Source of the DNA: JAHFTW01 sp038046785
GTDB taxonomy: Archaea > Thermoplasmatota > E2 > JACPAO01 > JAHFTW01
DNA: 64,000 nucleotides
NCBI GenBank assembly: GCA_038046785.1
Contig: JBBSVM010000005.1
Span: 1 to 64,000 of the forward strand
Direction of reading: 5' to 3'
This document shows positions 47,648 through 56,019 of this stretch, one piece after another; the first letter of the stretch is position 1, and every line of letters begins with the position of its first letter. A model generated the notes under the pieces. It did not search any database and had not been told where the DNA came from. It saw nothing but the letters and a program-made list of their open reading frames with translations. A program made the translations under genes and the position numbers.

Positions 47648-50181
47648 GCATCCCCGACCTCGGCCAGATGGCGCTCTGGGTCGCCCTCGTTCTCGGTGCT
47701 GCTGCGACGGCGGCGGCCGCGCTCGAGCTACGCGGCCGCGTCACGCCAGCTTGGCCGCGTCGCCTCTTTGTCGCAGCCGCTGCCGCCGTGGTGGCCGGCT
47801 TTGCGACCTTGACCTACCTTTTTCTTACGAGCGACCTGAGCACCGCGACGGTTTTCTTCTATTCCCGCACGGATCTCGACTGGCCCTGGAAGTTGGCTGG
47901 CGTCTGGGCGGGTCGGCAGGGCTCCCTTCTGCTCTGGGCAACCCTGCTTGCCGTCGTCGCCGCTGCGGTGGCGTGGCTCGATGGCCGACGCGTCGGGCTT
48001 GACGCCGCCGAGTCGCGCGGGCGGGGCTGGACCCGTCTCTTCCTCGGCATCGCCCTCACGCTGTTCCTCGCCGCCGTTGCCGGCCAAGGCACCTTCTCCG
48101 CAACAACTCCGGCGCTGTTGTCGGGCCGCCCGCTTGGAAATGGCCTCAACCCGACGCTGCGCAGTGGCTTCATCTTGATTCACCCGCCGCTCATGTTCCT
48201 CGCCTACAGCCTGGCGACGGTGCCGGCCGCCGCCGTCCTCGGCCACCTCGCGTCGGGAACGAACCGATGGAGCGCCATCGCCCTCGGCCCGAGCCGACTC
48301 TGCTGGTTGGTCTTCACCACCGCCATTGGCCTCGGTGCTCTCTGGGCCTACACGACGTTGGGCTTCGGCGGCTACTGGGCGTGGGACCCCGTCGAGGTCG
48401 CCAATCTCCTGCCCTGGCTGGCGCTGACGCTCTACCTGCACGCCCAGCTCCGGCACAAAGCGGCCGGCTCCTACGCTGCCGCCGGCCCGCTGCTGGGAGT
48501 GCTGCCGCTTCTGCTGACGCTCTTCTCCACCGTCTCGACGCGCAGCGGACTCTGGGTGAGCGTGCACGCCTTCACCGACCCGACCGACGCCTTCCAGCCC
48601 GACGGTGCGCAGCGCCTCCTGGACATTTTGGGCGTGGAGCCGAGCTTGCGCTTCCCCTCTGCCCTCCTCGTCGCGCTGTTGCTGGTGTTCCTCGCCTTCT
48701 GGTGCCACCGCCTCGCCGTCGAATCGGGCCGGCTGCGGCGCATCGCTCCGGCCATCGTGGCGTTCTTGGCGGCGCTTGCGGCGTGGGCCGCCCTCGACCT
48801 GCCTTCCTTCCTCTCGGCCCTTTTCCAGGCTGCGCACGACCTGTCTGGAGGCAACACCGGCTACGGCCTTCTTGCCCTCACCTTTGCCCTCTTCCTGCTT
48901 GGTGCGGCGCCTTCGCTGGTTGGCACGCAGCCCGAATCGCGCCGTCCTCGCGGCAATGCTGCCTTTGCCGCCTACTCCATCGTGGCGCTCTCCCTCGCCC
49001 TGCTTGTCCTGACCCTGTTCCACGTCGAGGCGGTGAACGGTTGGAGCAGCGCCCTCTACGAGGCGCGCTTCCCGCTGCTCGCGCTCCCTGTCACGCTTGG
49101 TTTGCTGGTGTTCCAGGCGCACGCCCAACTCGGGCAACGGGGCCTCTGGCTTGCCGCCGCCACAGCTCTTGCTGCCCTCGCGGCGTGGCAGGTCGCCGGT
49201 CTGCTCTGGCTTCTCCTCCTGCCCGCCCTCGTCCTCGTCGCGGTGAGCCTCGCTCGCACACGGCTTGCCCTCGGACGCGGCATGGGCGGTGCCCTGCTGC
49301 TTCTTGCGGCACTCGCCGACGTCCTGTTCTGGGCCAACCCGCCAAGCCTTCTCGGCGTCGCTTGGCCACTCCAACTCGTTTTCCTCCTCGCCTCTGCGGT
49401 GGCGCTCGTCCTTGCCGCGCGCGCCGCAGCGGGAGGCCCCGTCGCCCCCGCCGCACTTCTGGCGGGGATTTTGGGCGGATTCCTGGTCGCCCCGCTGCTT
49501 GCTGCCGCCGGGTTCTGGCGTCTGCGCAAACAGAAGCGGGAGGCGCCTCGTACCGTCCAGCTCCGTGTCACGCAGGCGGGGCTCCACGCCGTTCACCTTG
49601 CGATGGCCCTCATCCTCGCGGGGTACGCGACCAGCACCTACGCCCGCGACGAAGTGCGCACCACCCTCTCGGATTCAGGCGTCGACGTGGGCGCGTTCCA
49701 TCTCGAGATGGAGCCAACACTCATCGTTGGAGCCAGCGGTGGCCCCGTGGTTGAGCTGCGACCGCAGTTCACCTGGCTCTCCGGCACCAGCACCGGCAGT
49801 CTGACCGGCCTGCTCGATTGGGAGGCGCCGCTGCAGACGCACTTGCCGCGCCCCGCCATCGCGCGCACGTGGACCTCCGACCTATACCTCGACGTGGAGG
49901 CGGTCCACATCGCTGGCGGCGGCCCCTGCGCACCCGACCATCCCGACGGATACTGGCTGCGCGCCTACCAGGCGCAAGTTCCGTCGCGTGCCTGTTCCGG
50001 CGCCACACTCGACCAAGTGCAGGTGCGCGCCGTCGCCCTGCCCGGCCTCGCTCTGCTCTGGGGCGGCCTCGTCGTCGGCATCGTGGCACTTGCGGCGCGC
50101 ATGGGTGCGGAGCGTCGCCCGCCCGCTCAGGCGGCGGGGCAGGCGGCCACGGTCGAGGGTCCGGGCTCCGTCGTGCAGTAG
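47644..50181 (+). CDS. ccmF: Cytochrome c haem-lyase subunit CcmF/CcsA family
   Basis: An 845-aa polytopic membrane protein. The tryptophan-rich haem-handling signature is TTLGFGGYWAWDPVEVANLL, as in CcmF. HPPLMFLAYSLATVPAAAV and FSTVSTRSGLWVSVHAF include conserved histidines and polar loops. More than fifteen hydrophobic helices, with the C-terminal periplasmic-type domain about 660-815. Longer than E. coli CcmF (about 650 aa). Ligates haem to apocytochrome c. Other ccm genes are not in the window. Confidence 0.9.
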   Translation: MSIPDLGQMALWVALVLGAAATAAAALELRGRVTPAWPRRLFVAAAAAVVAGFATLTYLFLTSDLSTATVFFYSRTDLDWPWKLAGVWAGRQGSLLLWATLLAVVAAAVAWLDGRRVGLDAAESRGRGWTRLFLGIALTLFLAAVAGQGTFSATTPALLSGRPLGNGLNPTLRSGFILIHPPLMFLAYSLATVPAAAVLGHLASGTNRWSAIALGPSRLCWLVFTTAIGLGALWAYTTLGFGGYWAWDPVEVANLLPWLALTLYLHAQLRHKAAGSYAAAGPLLGVLPLLLTLFSTVSTRSGLWVSVHAFTDPTDAFQPDGAQRLLDILGVEPSLRFPSALLVALLLVFLAFWCHRLAVESGRLRRIAPAIVAFLAALAAWAALDLPSFLSALFQAAHDLSGGNTGYGLLALTFALFLLGAAPSLVGTQPESRRPRGNAAFAAYSIVALSLALLVLTLFHVEAVNGWSSALYEARFPLLALPVTLGLLVFQAHAQLGQRGLWLAAATALAALAAWQVAGLLWLLLLPALVLVAVSLARTRLALGRGMGGALLLLAALADVLFWANPPSLLGVAWPLQLVFLLASAVALVLAARAAAGGPVAPAALLAGILGGFLVAPLLAAAGFWRLRKQKREAPRTVQLRVTQAGLHAVHLAMALILAGYATSTYARDEVRTTLSDSGVDVGAFHLEMEPTLIVGASGGPVVELRPQFTWLSGTSTGSLTGLLDWEAPLQTHLPRPAIARTWTSDLYLDVEAVHIAGGGPCAPDHPDGYWLRAYQAQVPSRACSGATLDQVQVRAVALPGLALLWGGLVVGIVALAARMGAERRPPAQAAGQAATVEGPGSVVQ

Positions 50182-51164
50182 GAGAGCCGGAACTCCTGGC
50201 TCAACCCGGTCTGCAGCGTCGTGTCCACCGTGTATGTTCCAGCGGGCGGGAGGGCGAGGATGGCTTCATCGGTTGGCACCGTCAAGGGCAGGAAGACGCT
50301 GGCCTGGAGATCCGTCGTCACACCGCCGGGGGAGGTGACGGTGACGCGCACCTGGGAACCGACCTGCGGGTTGGGGAGTTCCAGCAGCAGGCTGAGGTTG
50401 CCGTGTGGTTTGGCGAGGGTGAACTCCTGCGAGTTGGAGGCCCCCATGGCGAGTGTCCCTGTGAGCGTGCCCGACTCCTGCGGCGGCAGCGGGACGGGGG
50501 CGGGTTTGGTGGCGTTGCCTGAGGCGCCCTCCAACAGAACCTCGCCGCTGTGCGCATCGACACGCACCGCGACACTCTGGGTTTTTCCGCCCAGCACCGC
50601 GCTGAGGGCGAGAATCCACTCGGTGCGGTTGCCATCCGGCGACGTCTGGAGGAGAATGGCGCCCGCCTGCGCATTGGGCTGCAGCGTCGCGAACGATTCC
50701 TGCTTGAGGCGGGCGAGGTTGGTCGCCTGGTCGGAGTCGATGGTGAAGTTGGAGAGGTCGCGCCCCGCGCCCGTTCCAGACTTCTCGACGCGGAAGGTGA
50801 CGTCGCCCGAAGGCAGAATGATGAATGAGAGCCGGTTGGAGGGGGAGGCGAACTCGAAGTTCCAAGCGCGTGCTTTGCCGTCGCCGATGGCGTCGTCGAG
50901 GCCCGGCACGAGGGCGGCGAACTCCTCCGATTTCTCGCGCAGTGCCTCAATCTCCTGCGTCTGGTTGCCCGCACCGGAAACCTCGAGCGCGCGCGCCGCG
51001 ACGAGGCGGGCTTGGCCATTCCAGGCAAGGCCGTTGGCGAGCGCTTTCTGCAGGATGGCTCCCGCCGAGACCGTCTCCACGCCGGCTTCCTCGAAATCGG
51101 AGGAGCTGCAGCCAGCCAGGAGCAGGGAAGCGACAAGGGCTGGACCGAGGAGGGAGGCGCGCAC
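50127..51164 (-). CDS. Lipoprotein with PepSY-like segment (paralogue of the gene at 44505-45587)
   Basis: A 345-aa lipoprotein from GTG 51164 (VRASLLGPALVASLLLAGCS). ARLVAARALEVSGAGNQTQE, ILPSGDVTFRVEKSG, TIDSDQATNLARL and AVRVDAHSGEVLLEG parallel the lipoprotein upstream of mutY. The C-terminal domain (QEFTLAKPHGNLSLLLELPN, GSQVRVTVTSPGG) is beta-rich. Its 3' end overlaps the converging ccmF by 55 bp. The frame continues upstream past the GTG but without a signal peptide. Confidence 0.77.
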   Translation of the reverse strand: MRASLLGPALVASLLLAGCSSSDFEEAGVETVSAGAILQKALANGLAWNGQARLVAARALEVSGAGNQTQEIEALREKSEEFAALVPGLDDAIGDGKARAWNFEFASPSNRLSFIILPSGDVTFRVEKSGTGAGRDLSNFTIDSDQATNLARLKQESFATLQPNAQAGAILLQTSPDGNRTEWILALSAVLGGKTQSVAVRVDAHSGEVLLEGASGNATKPAPVPLPPQESGTLTGTLAMGASNSQEFTLAKPHGNLSLLLELPNPQVGSQVRVTVTSPGGVTTDLQASVFLPLTVPTDEAILALPPAGTYTVDTTLQTGLSQEFRLSYCTTEPGPSTVAACPAA

Positions 51165-51260
51165 GCCGTTCGAGCCGGGGGGCGGGCTATACGCCTTCCG
51201 GCGAACTCGTTTGGCGATGGCGGAGGCAACGCTTTTGCCGCAGCATCGCCACCCGAGGGC

Positions 51261-51824
51261 GTGCGGTTCTGGGCGGGGCTTGTTTTGGGCGTGCTGCTCG
51301 CTGCCGTCCCGGCGGCTTCGGCCCACCCGGAATCGGCCGCCCCGTTGCTGGACCTCCGTGTCCTCGCGGCGGGCCACACGCCGGAGCCGGTGGTCCCCGG
51401 CGCCCCGTGGTCGGGATGGCTCACGTTGCGCGAAAACGCCAACATCACCGCGGCGCGATTCCAAGTCTGCCGCGTCGGTCTTGCCTGCTTCGCCCCGCCC
51501 GCCCCGGCGGAACTGGACGGAGCAAACGGTTTCCGTTTCAACACCACCAACCTGCTGGTGCAGGGACCGGAGGGGCGCGTCCAGGTGGAGTTCCAGGCGG
51601 GCTGGCGCGTCGGCGTGAAATGGTTCCTCACGGACGCCGCAGGGAACACAACGGAACTTCCGCACAGCGCCTGCTCCAGCGCAACCGGTGCAGCCTGCCT
51701 GGAAGACGCCTACCTCGCCTTCACCATCCCAGAGGCGGTTCGCGGGACGCCCAATCTTGGGCCGGCTGCCCTCGGTCTGCTCATCATGGCCCTCGCAATG
51801 GTTGCGCGGAGGATGCGTGGCTGA
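51261..51824 (+). CDS. Membrane-anchored secreted protein of the cytochrome/redox cluster
   Basis: A 187-aa protein: GTG start, signal peptide VRFWAGLVLGVLLAAVPAAS, a single extracytoplasmic domain with four cysteines (FQVCRVGLACFAPP, LPHSACSSATGAACLED) and a C-terminal helix (LGPAALGLLIMALAMVARRM). The paired cysteines and position before the CcdA-TlpA fusion suggest a partner in thiol-disulfide exchange, but no family is recognised. Its TGA overlaps the next GTG region. Confidence 0.72.
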   Translation: MRFWAGLVLGVLLAAVPAASAHPESAAPLLDLRVLAAGHTPEPVVPGAPWSGWLTLRENANITAARFQVCRVGLACFAPPAPAELDGANGFRFNTTNLLVQGPEGRVQVEFQAGWRVGVKWFLTDAAGNTTELPHSACSSATGAACLEDAYLAFTIPEAVRGTPNLGPAALGLLIMALAMVARRMRG

Positions 51825-53067
51825 CAACCGCGGGCCCCGCTCGACCGGGGCGTACGACAACCGCGTCATCGGCCTCTGGCTCGTTCTCGCGCTCCTCCTC
51901 GCCTGGCCCGCCGCCAGCTCCGCCTGGAGCGCGTTCCACACCGTGCGGCCCGCCCCCGACTTCGCCCTCGTCTCGACCGGCCTCGAAGATGGCGTCGAGG
52001 GCGCGCCGGTCGCGTTCAGCCTACACGATTACCGTGGCAAGACGGTCGTGCTCGACCTCATGGCGGTCGCCTGTCTCGCTTGCCGCGACGTCACGCGGGA
52101 CATCCTCATCCCGCTTGCAGCCGAGCATCGCGCGCGCGACGATTTCGCCATTCTCAGCGTGGACACTTGGGCCGACCCCGAGACCGGCTCCTCCTGGGGT
52201 GGCGAGACCGCGGAGAACCTGCGCGAACTCCAACGCCGCGAGAACGCTCCGTGGCGGCACGCCCTCGACACCGACCAGGTCTGGCTCAAGTACAGCGCCA
52301 TCACGCTGCCCCGCGTCGTCGTCGTGGACAGCACAGGGCAGGTGGTGTTCGACCAAGTCGGCGTCCCCGATTCTGGCGCCGTCGAAGCGGCAGTCGCGAC
52401 CTCGCTTGCCGCCACCGCGACGCCGGTGCCGTTCCTCAGCCTGGGGCTTCCCGCTCTTGCCTTCGTCGCCGGCCTCGCCTCGGTGGCCTCCCCCTGTTCG
52501 GTCGGGCTGGTGCCCGCCTATTTCGGCCTCCTGGTCAAAGAGGGCGGAACGCGCCGTTCTGTGCTGCGCGCCGGGCTCGCCTCCGCAGCGGGAGCCGTAA
52601 GCCTCTACGGCGTCCTCGCCCTCGGCTTCGCTCTCGTCCCGAGCCTCGGCGAGACGCTGCCCTGGATGGGCCCCGCCATCGCCCTTCTCATGATTGCGGC
52701 GGGCCTGTCGAGTCTCGCCGGCAAGGGGCTGCCCGGCATGGGCGCCCTGGCCAACCGGGTGGATGGCCGTCGCGGCTTCTTCGCGTTCGGCTTCGCGTTC
52801 GCGCTGGCCGGTTTCGCCTGCACCGGCCCGCTTTTCCTGCCCATTCTCGCCGCGGGCTTCAACCAGGGACCGGCCGACGGCGTCCTGCTCTTCGCTCTCT
52901 ACGCCCTCGCCATCGCTCTCGCTTTGGGGCTGGCCGCCTGGATGGTCGCGGCGGGAGCGCAGACCCGCCTGCGCGCCGCCCTGCGCCACGCGCCCGCCAT
53001 CCAGCGCGCCGCGGGAGCCCTCATGGTCCTCTCCGGCGGCTACCTGCTCTGGTATTTCCTGCGCTGA
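51817..53067 (+). CDS. TlpA-like thioredoxin domain fused to CcdA-type transmembrane transporter
   Basis: A 416-aa fusion. One N-terminal helix (RVIGLWLVLALLLAWPAASS), a thioredoxin-fold domain (about 45-190) with Cys86 and Cys89 in LMAVACLACRDV and cis-Pro region ITLPRVVVVDSTG, then six helices of the CcdA/DsbD-beta type with the two transmembrane cysteines in ASVASPCSVGLVPAYFGLL and ALAGFACTGPLFLPIL. CcdA passes reducing equivalents outward and the fused domain would deliver them, for example to apocytochrome c for CcmF. GTG 51817 overlaps the preceding stop. Confidence 0.88.
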   Translation: MADNRGPRSTGAYDNRVIGLWLVLALLLAWPAASSAWSAFHTVRPAPDFALVSTGLEDGVEGAPVAFSLHDYRGKTVVLDLMAVACLACRDVTRDILIPLAAEHRARDDFAILSVDTWADPETGSSWGGETAENLRELQRRENAPWRHALDTDQVWLKYSAITLPRVVVVDSTGQVVFDQVGVPDSGAVEAAVATSLAATATPVPFLSLGLPALAFVAGLASVASPCSVGLVPAYFGLLVKEGGTRRSVLRAGLASAAGAVSLYGVLALGFALVPSLGETLPWMGPAIALLMIAAGLSSLAGKGLPGMGALANRVDGRRGFFAFGFAFALAGFACTGPLFLPILAAGFNQGPADGVLLFALYALAIALALGLAAWMVAAGAQTRLRAALRHAPAIQRAAGALMVLSGGYLLWYFLR

Positions 53068-53117
53068 GGCGAGGGGTCGGAGAGAAGGCTTAACAGGCGG
53101 CCCTCCACCGCAGAGCC

Positions 53118-54503
53118 ATGCAACCCTGGAAGGCCCTCCCCGCTCTCCTGTTCCTCCTGGCCGGCTGCGCCAGCACCACGCCCGGCTCCTCGACCGGCGA
53201 CGGCTCCGGACTTGAGCCGACCAAGCCGTTCGACGACATCTGGACGGATGTCCGCACCGTCCTCGCCGATGTCCCGTGCGAGGCATCCTACACCGGCACC
53301 GCCACCAGCACGGAGAATCTCCTCCTGCTCTCCGCCATCTCGATTCCGACCGAGCAGGAGGGCACCATCCACGCCGAACTGGACATCGGCGGCGACCTCG
53401 CCGTGCACGCCCGCTACGGCACCTCCGGCTTCGAACTGTACGACATCCGCGACCCGCTTGCCCCCGTCGTCATCGGCAACTGGACCTACACCGACGAAGA
53501 TGGCGAGCCCATCAACGCGGGCGCCCTCGATGTCAAGTTCCTGCCCGACAACAAGACGGTCATCGTGGGGGCCGGCGACGGCATCCAGATGGTGGACGTG
53601 AGCGATGTCGGCAACATGCGGCTCCTCTCGTTCTGGCACAAAGCGGACGCGACCGGCGTCATCCAGGACCCCGCCAACGACTTCGTCAGCTACAACCCGC
53701 ACATGCTCTACAGCAAGCGCATCGCCGACGCCGACTGGGTCTTCATGGCCCCCAACGCCAACTCCGGCGTCTGGATCCTCAAGGTCGAGGGCGAGGGCGA
53801 CGCGCGCCACCTCACCTACGTCACGCAGACCCTCCCGGTCGAGGGCGGACCGCTTGGCCCGCACGACATGTGGGTCGGCACCGACGAGCTCACCGGCAAC
53901 GAGTACCTCTACAGTGCCGACGGCTTCCACGGCTGGACCGTTTTCGACGTGAGCGACCCCACCACCCCGACGCCGGTCGGCGGCCTGTTCAACCCGGCGG
54001 AACTCGCCTACACCCACACGCTGCAAGCGGCCACCATCAACGGCAAGCGCATCGTCGCCACCATCGGCGAAGTGGGCGTCAACTTCCTGCGCATCTACGA
54101 CGCCACCATTCTCGCGGCGCCGATTCTGCTTGGCGTCTACCAAGCCGAGACGCTGCCCGAGGGCACCAACGCCCCGGCGCCGACGAATCCGCAGCACAAC
54201 CTCAACATCGTGGGCGGCAAACTCTACTTCGCCTACTACTCGTTTGGCATGTACGTCTTCGACCTCGAAGCGGTCGCGAGCCAGCCGAGCCTGCCGCTCG
54301 TCCAGACCGCGACCCTCACGCCGGCCGCCCACTACGCCGTCGGCGTCGAACCCACACGTGGCCCCACCGCCTTCACCGGCTTCTGGGACGTCGTCCTCAA
54401 AGACGGCGTCATTTACGTGAGCCACATCGAAGGCGGCCTCGTTGTACTCGGCTACGGCTGCAACACGGAATTGCCCAACGTGGCGCTCACTTCAACGGGA
54501 TAA
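53118..54503 (+). CDS. LVIVD-repeat beta-propeller lipoprotein
   Basis: A 461-aa lipoprotein: MQPWKALPALLFLLAGCAST, then beta-propeller blades with LVIVD-like repeats: SGFELYDIRDPLAPVVIGNW, GDGIQMVDVSDVGNMRLLSF, FHGWTVFDVSDPTTPTPVGG and VNFLRIYDATILAAPILLGV. Such proteins are surface-exposed and often found with peptidase or choice-of-anchor proteins; function unknown. CTTAAC is centred 26.5 nt before the ATG. Confidence 0.87.
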   Translation: MQPWKALPALLFLLAGCASTTPGSSTGDGSGLEPTKPFDDIWTDVRTVLADVPCEASYTGTATSTENLLLLSAISIPTEQEGTIHAELDIGGDLAVHARYGTSGFELYDIRDPLAPVVIGNWTYTDEDGEPINAGALDVKFLPDNKTVIVGAGDGIQMVDVSDVGNMRLLSFWHKADATGVIQDPANDFVSYNPHMLYSKRIADADWVFMAPNANSGVWILKVEGEGDARHLTYVTQTLPVEGGPLGPHDMWVGTDELTGNEYLYSADGFHGWTVFDVSDPTTPTPVGGLFNPAELAYTHTLQAATINGKRIVATIGEVGVNFLRIYDATILAAPILLGVYQAETLPEGTNAPAPTNPQHNLNIVGGKLYFAYYSFGMYVFDLEAVASQPSLPLVQTATLTPAAHYAVGVEPTRGPTAFTGFWDVVLKDGVIYVSHIEGGLVVLGYGCNTELPNVALTSTG

Positions 54504-54531
54504 GCGCCCGCAAGTCGAGCGATGGCCTGAT

Positions 54532-54618
54532 GGGCGGTCGCGTAGCGATCGCCCGATGTCTTCCGAGGGGTCTGGGGCCCGGAGGGCCCCAGTCTCGGCG
54601 TAACGCGAAGCGTTGCGC
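54532..54618. other. Array of three C-GNA-G hairpins
   Basis: Between the LVIVD gene and tRNA-Pro: GGGCGGTCGC-GTA-GCGATCGCCC (54532-54554, one G-T pair), CTGGGGCCC-GGA-GGGCCCCAG (54572-54592, perfect; outer CCGAG/CTCGG) and GCGTAACGC-GAA-GCGTTGCGC (54598-54618, one G-T pair). All three have triloops of the form GNA closed by C-G. They could terminate both converging transcripts, but tight, uniform loops suggest a specific element. Confidence 0.55.
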
Positions 54619-54623
54619 TGAAG

Positions 54624-54696
54624 TGGGCTCGTGCGGATTTGAACCGCAGTCTCCTGGTCCCAAACCAGGAAGTCTACCAAACTAGCCTACGAACCC
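54624..54696 (-). tRNA. tRNA-Pro (TGG anticodon)
   Basis: Read on the minus strand, 73 nt: acceptor GGGTTCG pairs with CGAGCCC, discriminator A, no encoded CCA. The anticodon arm is CCTGG-TTTGGGA-CCAGG, giving anticodon TGG. The T arm is TGCGG-TTCAAAT-CCGCA with the invariant TTCAA. No intron is present. The D-arm pairing (GGCT/AGAC) has one mismatch. A TATA-like element is centred 31.5 nt upstream of the 5' end. Confidence 0.95.
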
Positions 54697-54720
54697 GCAA
54701 AGCGCGCGACTTGCGCGGCC

Positions 54721-54734
54721 ATCATAAGGATGAT
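54721..54734. promoter_or_regulatory. Palindromic TATA element for tRNA-Pro and dcd
   Basis: ATCATAAGGATGAT has ATCAT/ATGAT arms around AAGG. Its centre is 24.5 nt from the dcd ATG (54752) and 31.5 nt from the tRNA 5' end, so one element can serve both divergent genes, as at folD. Confidence 0.5.
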
Positions 54735-54751
54735 TGGACCTGCCGGGGCCC

Positions 54752-55234
54752 ATGGCGACCTGGAGCGACCGCGACATCCAAGCCGCCGTGCTTGCTGGCC
54801 GCTTCAAGGCGGAGCCGTGGCGCCCCGAGGATTTGACGCCCAACGGCCTCGACCTGCGCATCGGCCACATCCTCGTCCCAGCAAGCATGGCCGAACCAGT
54901 GGAATTTGGCACCGTCACCGTCCCGCCGCTCACGCGCTTCGTCATCGGAACCTCGACGGTCGTCACCCTTCCCGCCGACGCGGTGGGGGCGCTCTGGATT
55001 CGCAGCAGCTGGTCGCGGAAGGGAGTTATCGCAAGCTTTGGTCAGGTGGACGCCGGTTTCTCGGGCAATTTGACGGTGGGCTGCTTCAACGCGTCGCACG
55101 AACCCATCACGATTCCCATCGGCGACCGTTTCTGCCAGATCGTCCTCGCGGACCTTTCGTCGCCGTCCGAGAAAGGCTACGCGGCGCGCGGCCGCTACCA
55201 GGACCAGCGCGGCATCACTCTCGCAAAACCATGA
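54752..55234 (+). CDS. dcd: dCTP deaminase (Dcd/DUT family)
   Basis: Makes dUTP (or dUMP if bifunctional) from dCTP for thymidylate synthesis; 160 aa. WSDRDIQAAVLAGRFKAEPW is the Dcd N-terminus, LTPNGLDLRIGHI the substrate-contact strand, ALWIRSSWSRKGVIASFGQV the active-site motif and DAGFSGNLTVGCFNASHEPI the trimer signature. The usual R-S-S...R and Asp/Gly residues are present. ATG 54752 fits the TATA box; a TTG at 54734 precedes it. Confidence 0.92.
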   Translation: MATWSDRDIQAAVLAGRFKAEPWRPEDLTPNGLDLRIGHILVPASMAEPVEFGTVTVPPLTRFVIGTSTVVTLPADAVGALWIRSSWSRKGVIASFGQVDAGFSGNLTVGCFNASHEPITIPIGDRFCQIVLADLSSPSEKGYAARGRYQDQRGITLAKP

Positions 55235-55701
55235 GCGCCGCACTTCCCGCCATTCCGGTCAAGGGCGCCAACCCCTGCCAGGCGCACGGCTGCAGCGCCT
55301 GCTGCCACGACATCGAGATGCTCCTCACCGACGCCGATCTGGCCCGTCTGCGCGCCGTTGCCGGTCGCGACGATTTCTGGTTCCAAGCCGAGGATGGCTA
55401 CCTCCAGCTTCACACTCGCGACGGATCCCCCGCGCAAGGCTCCAACGCTGCCCCCGGCGCCACGCCGCGTCCCTGCACGTTTCTTTCCGATGCGGGCTCC
55501 TGCACGGTCTGGGCGGCGCGGCCGGAGGGGTGCCGACTCTACCCCGCCATCTGGGACGCTGATCAGGTGCGCGCCGAGCTGGATGACGATTATTGTCCGC
55601 ACACGGACGGGTTCCTTCTTCCGGCGGTGACCGGGGACGCGACACGACGGCTGGCGCAGCGGCTCGAGCGGGAGCGGTCGTCTCGGCTGCGCGCGGCTTA
55701 A
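55231..55701 (+). CDS. YkgJ-family cysteine-cluster protein
   Basis: A 156-aa protein of the YkgJ zinc/iron-chelating domain family. Metal-binding cysteines: NPCQAHGCSACCHDIEMLLT (CxxxCxxCC type), PCTFLSDAGSCTVWAARPEG and the following CRLYP. Overlaps dcd (ATGA), so the two are co-transcribed. Function unknown; the fold binds Zn or Fe-S. Confidence 0.87.
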   Translation: MSAALPAIPVKGANPCQAHGCSACCHDIEMLLTDADLARLRAVAGRDDFWFQAEDGYLQLHTRDGSPAQGSNAAPGATPRPCTFLSDAGSCTVWAARPEGCRLYPAIWDADQVRAELDDDYCPHTDGFLLPAVTGDATRRLAQRLERERSSRLRAA

Positions 55702-55725
55702 GGTCCAGCCCCCGCTTGCCGCAGC

Positions 55726-56016
55726 ATGGCGTCCTGGACTGCCGATGCCGTCGTGGCGGCCTCCATCCTTCTTGCCGGCATCAGCCTGAGCCTTGCCACC
55801 CTCGGTGCGTTGGCGTGGCGCCGCTTGCGCTCGCCCCGACTCGGCTTCGTCGCGCTCGCGTTTCTTGGCTTCGCCGTGGAGGGCATCGTGCTTGCCCGCG
55901 ACGCCTACGACGCCCGCGCGGCGCTGGTCGCAGGCGAAGTGGCGCACCCGTTCCTTCTTCCGGGCTTGAACCTGTTCGTTGTCCTCTTGCTCTACGTGGC
56001 GGTCCTCAAACGGTGA
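55726..56016 (+). CDS. Small three-helix membrane protein
   Basis: A 96-aa protein with three hydrophobic helices (AVVAASILLAGISLSLATLG, LGFVALAFLGFAVEGIVLA, LLPGLNLFVVLLLYVAVL). CTTAAG inside the end of the YkgJ gene is centred 26.5 nt before the ATG. It is followed after 3 nt by a winged-helix regulator, a pairing I associate with archaeal membrane-protein/wHTH modules that may sense the membrane. Confidence 0.75.
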   Translation: MASWTADAVVAASILLAGISLSLATLGALAWRRLRSPRLGFVALAFLGFAVEGIVLARDAYDARAALVAGEVAHPFLLPGLNLFVVLLLYVAVLKR

Positions 56017-56019
56017 GAC

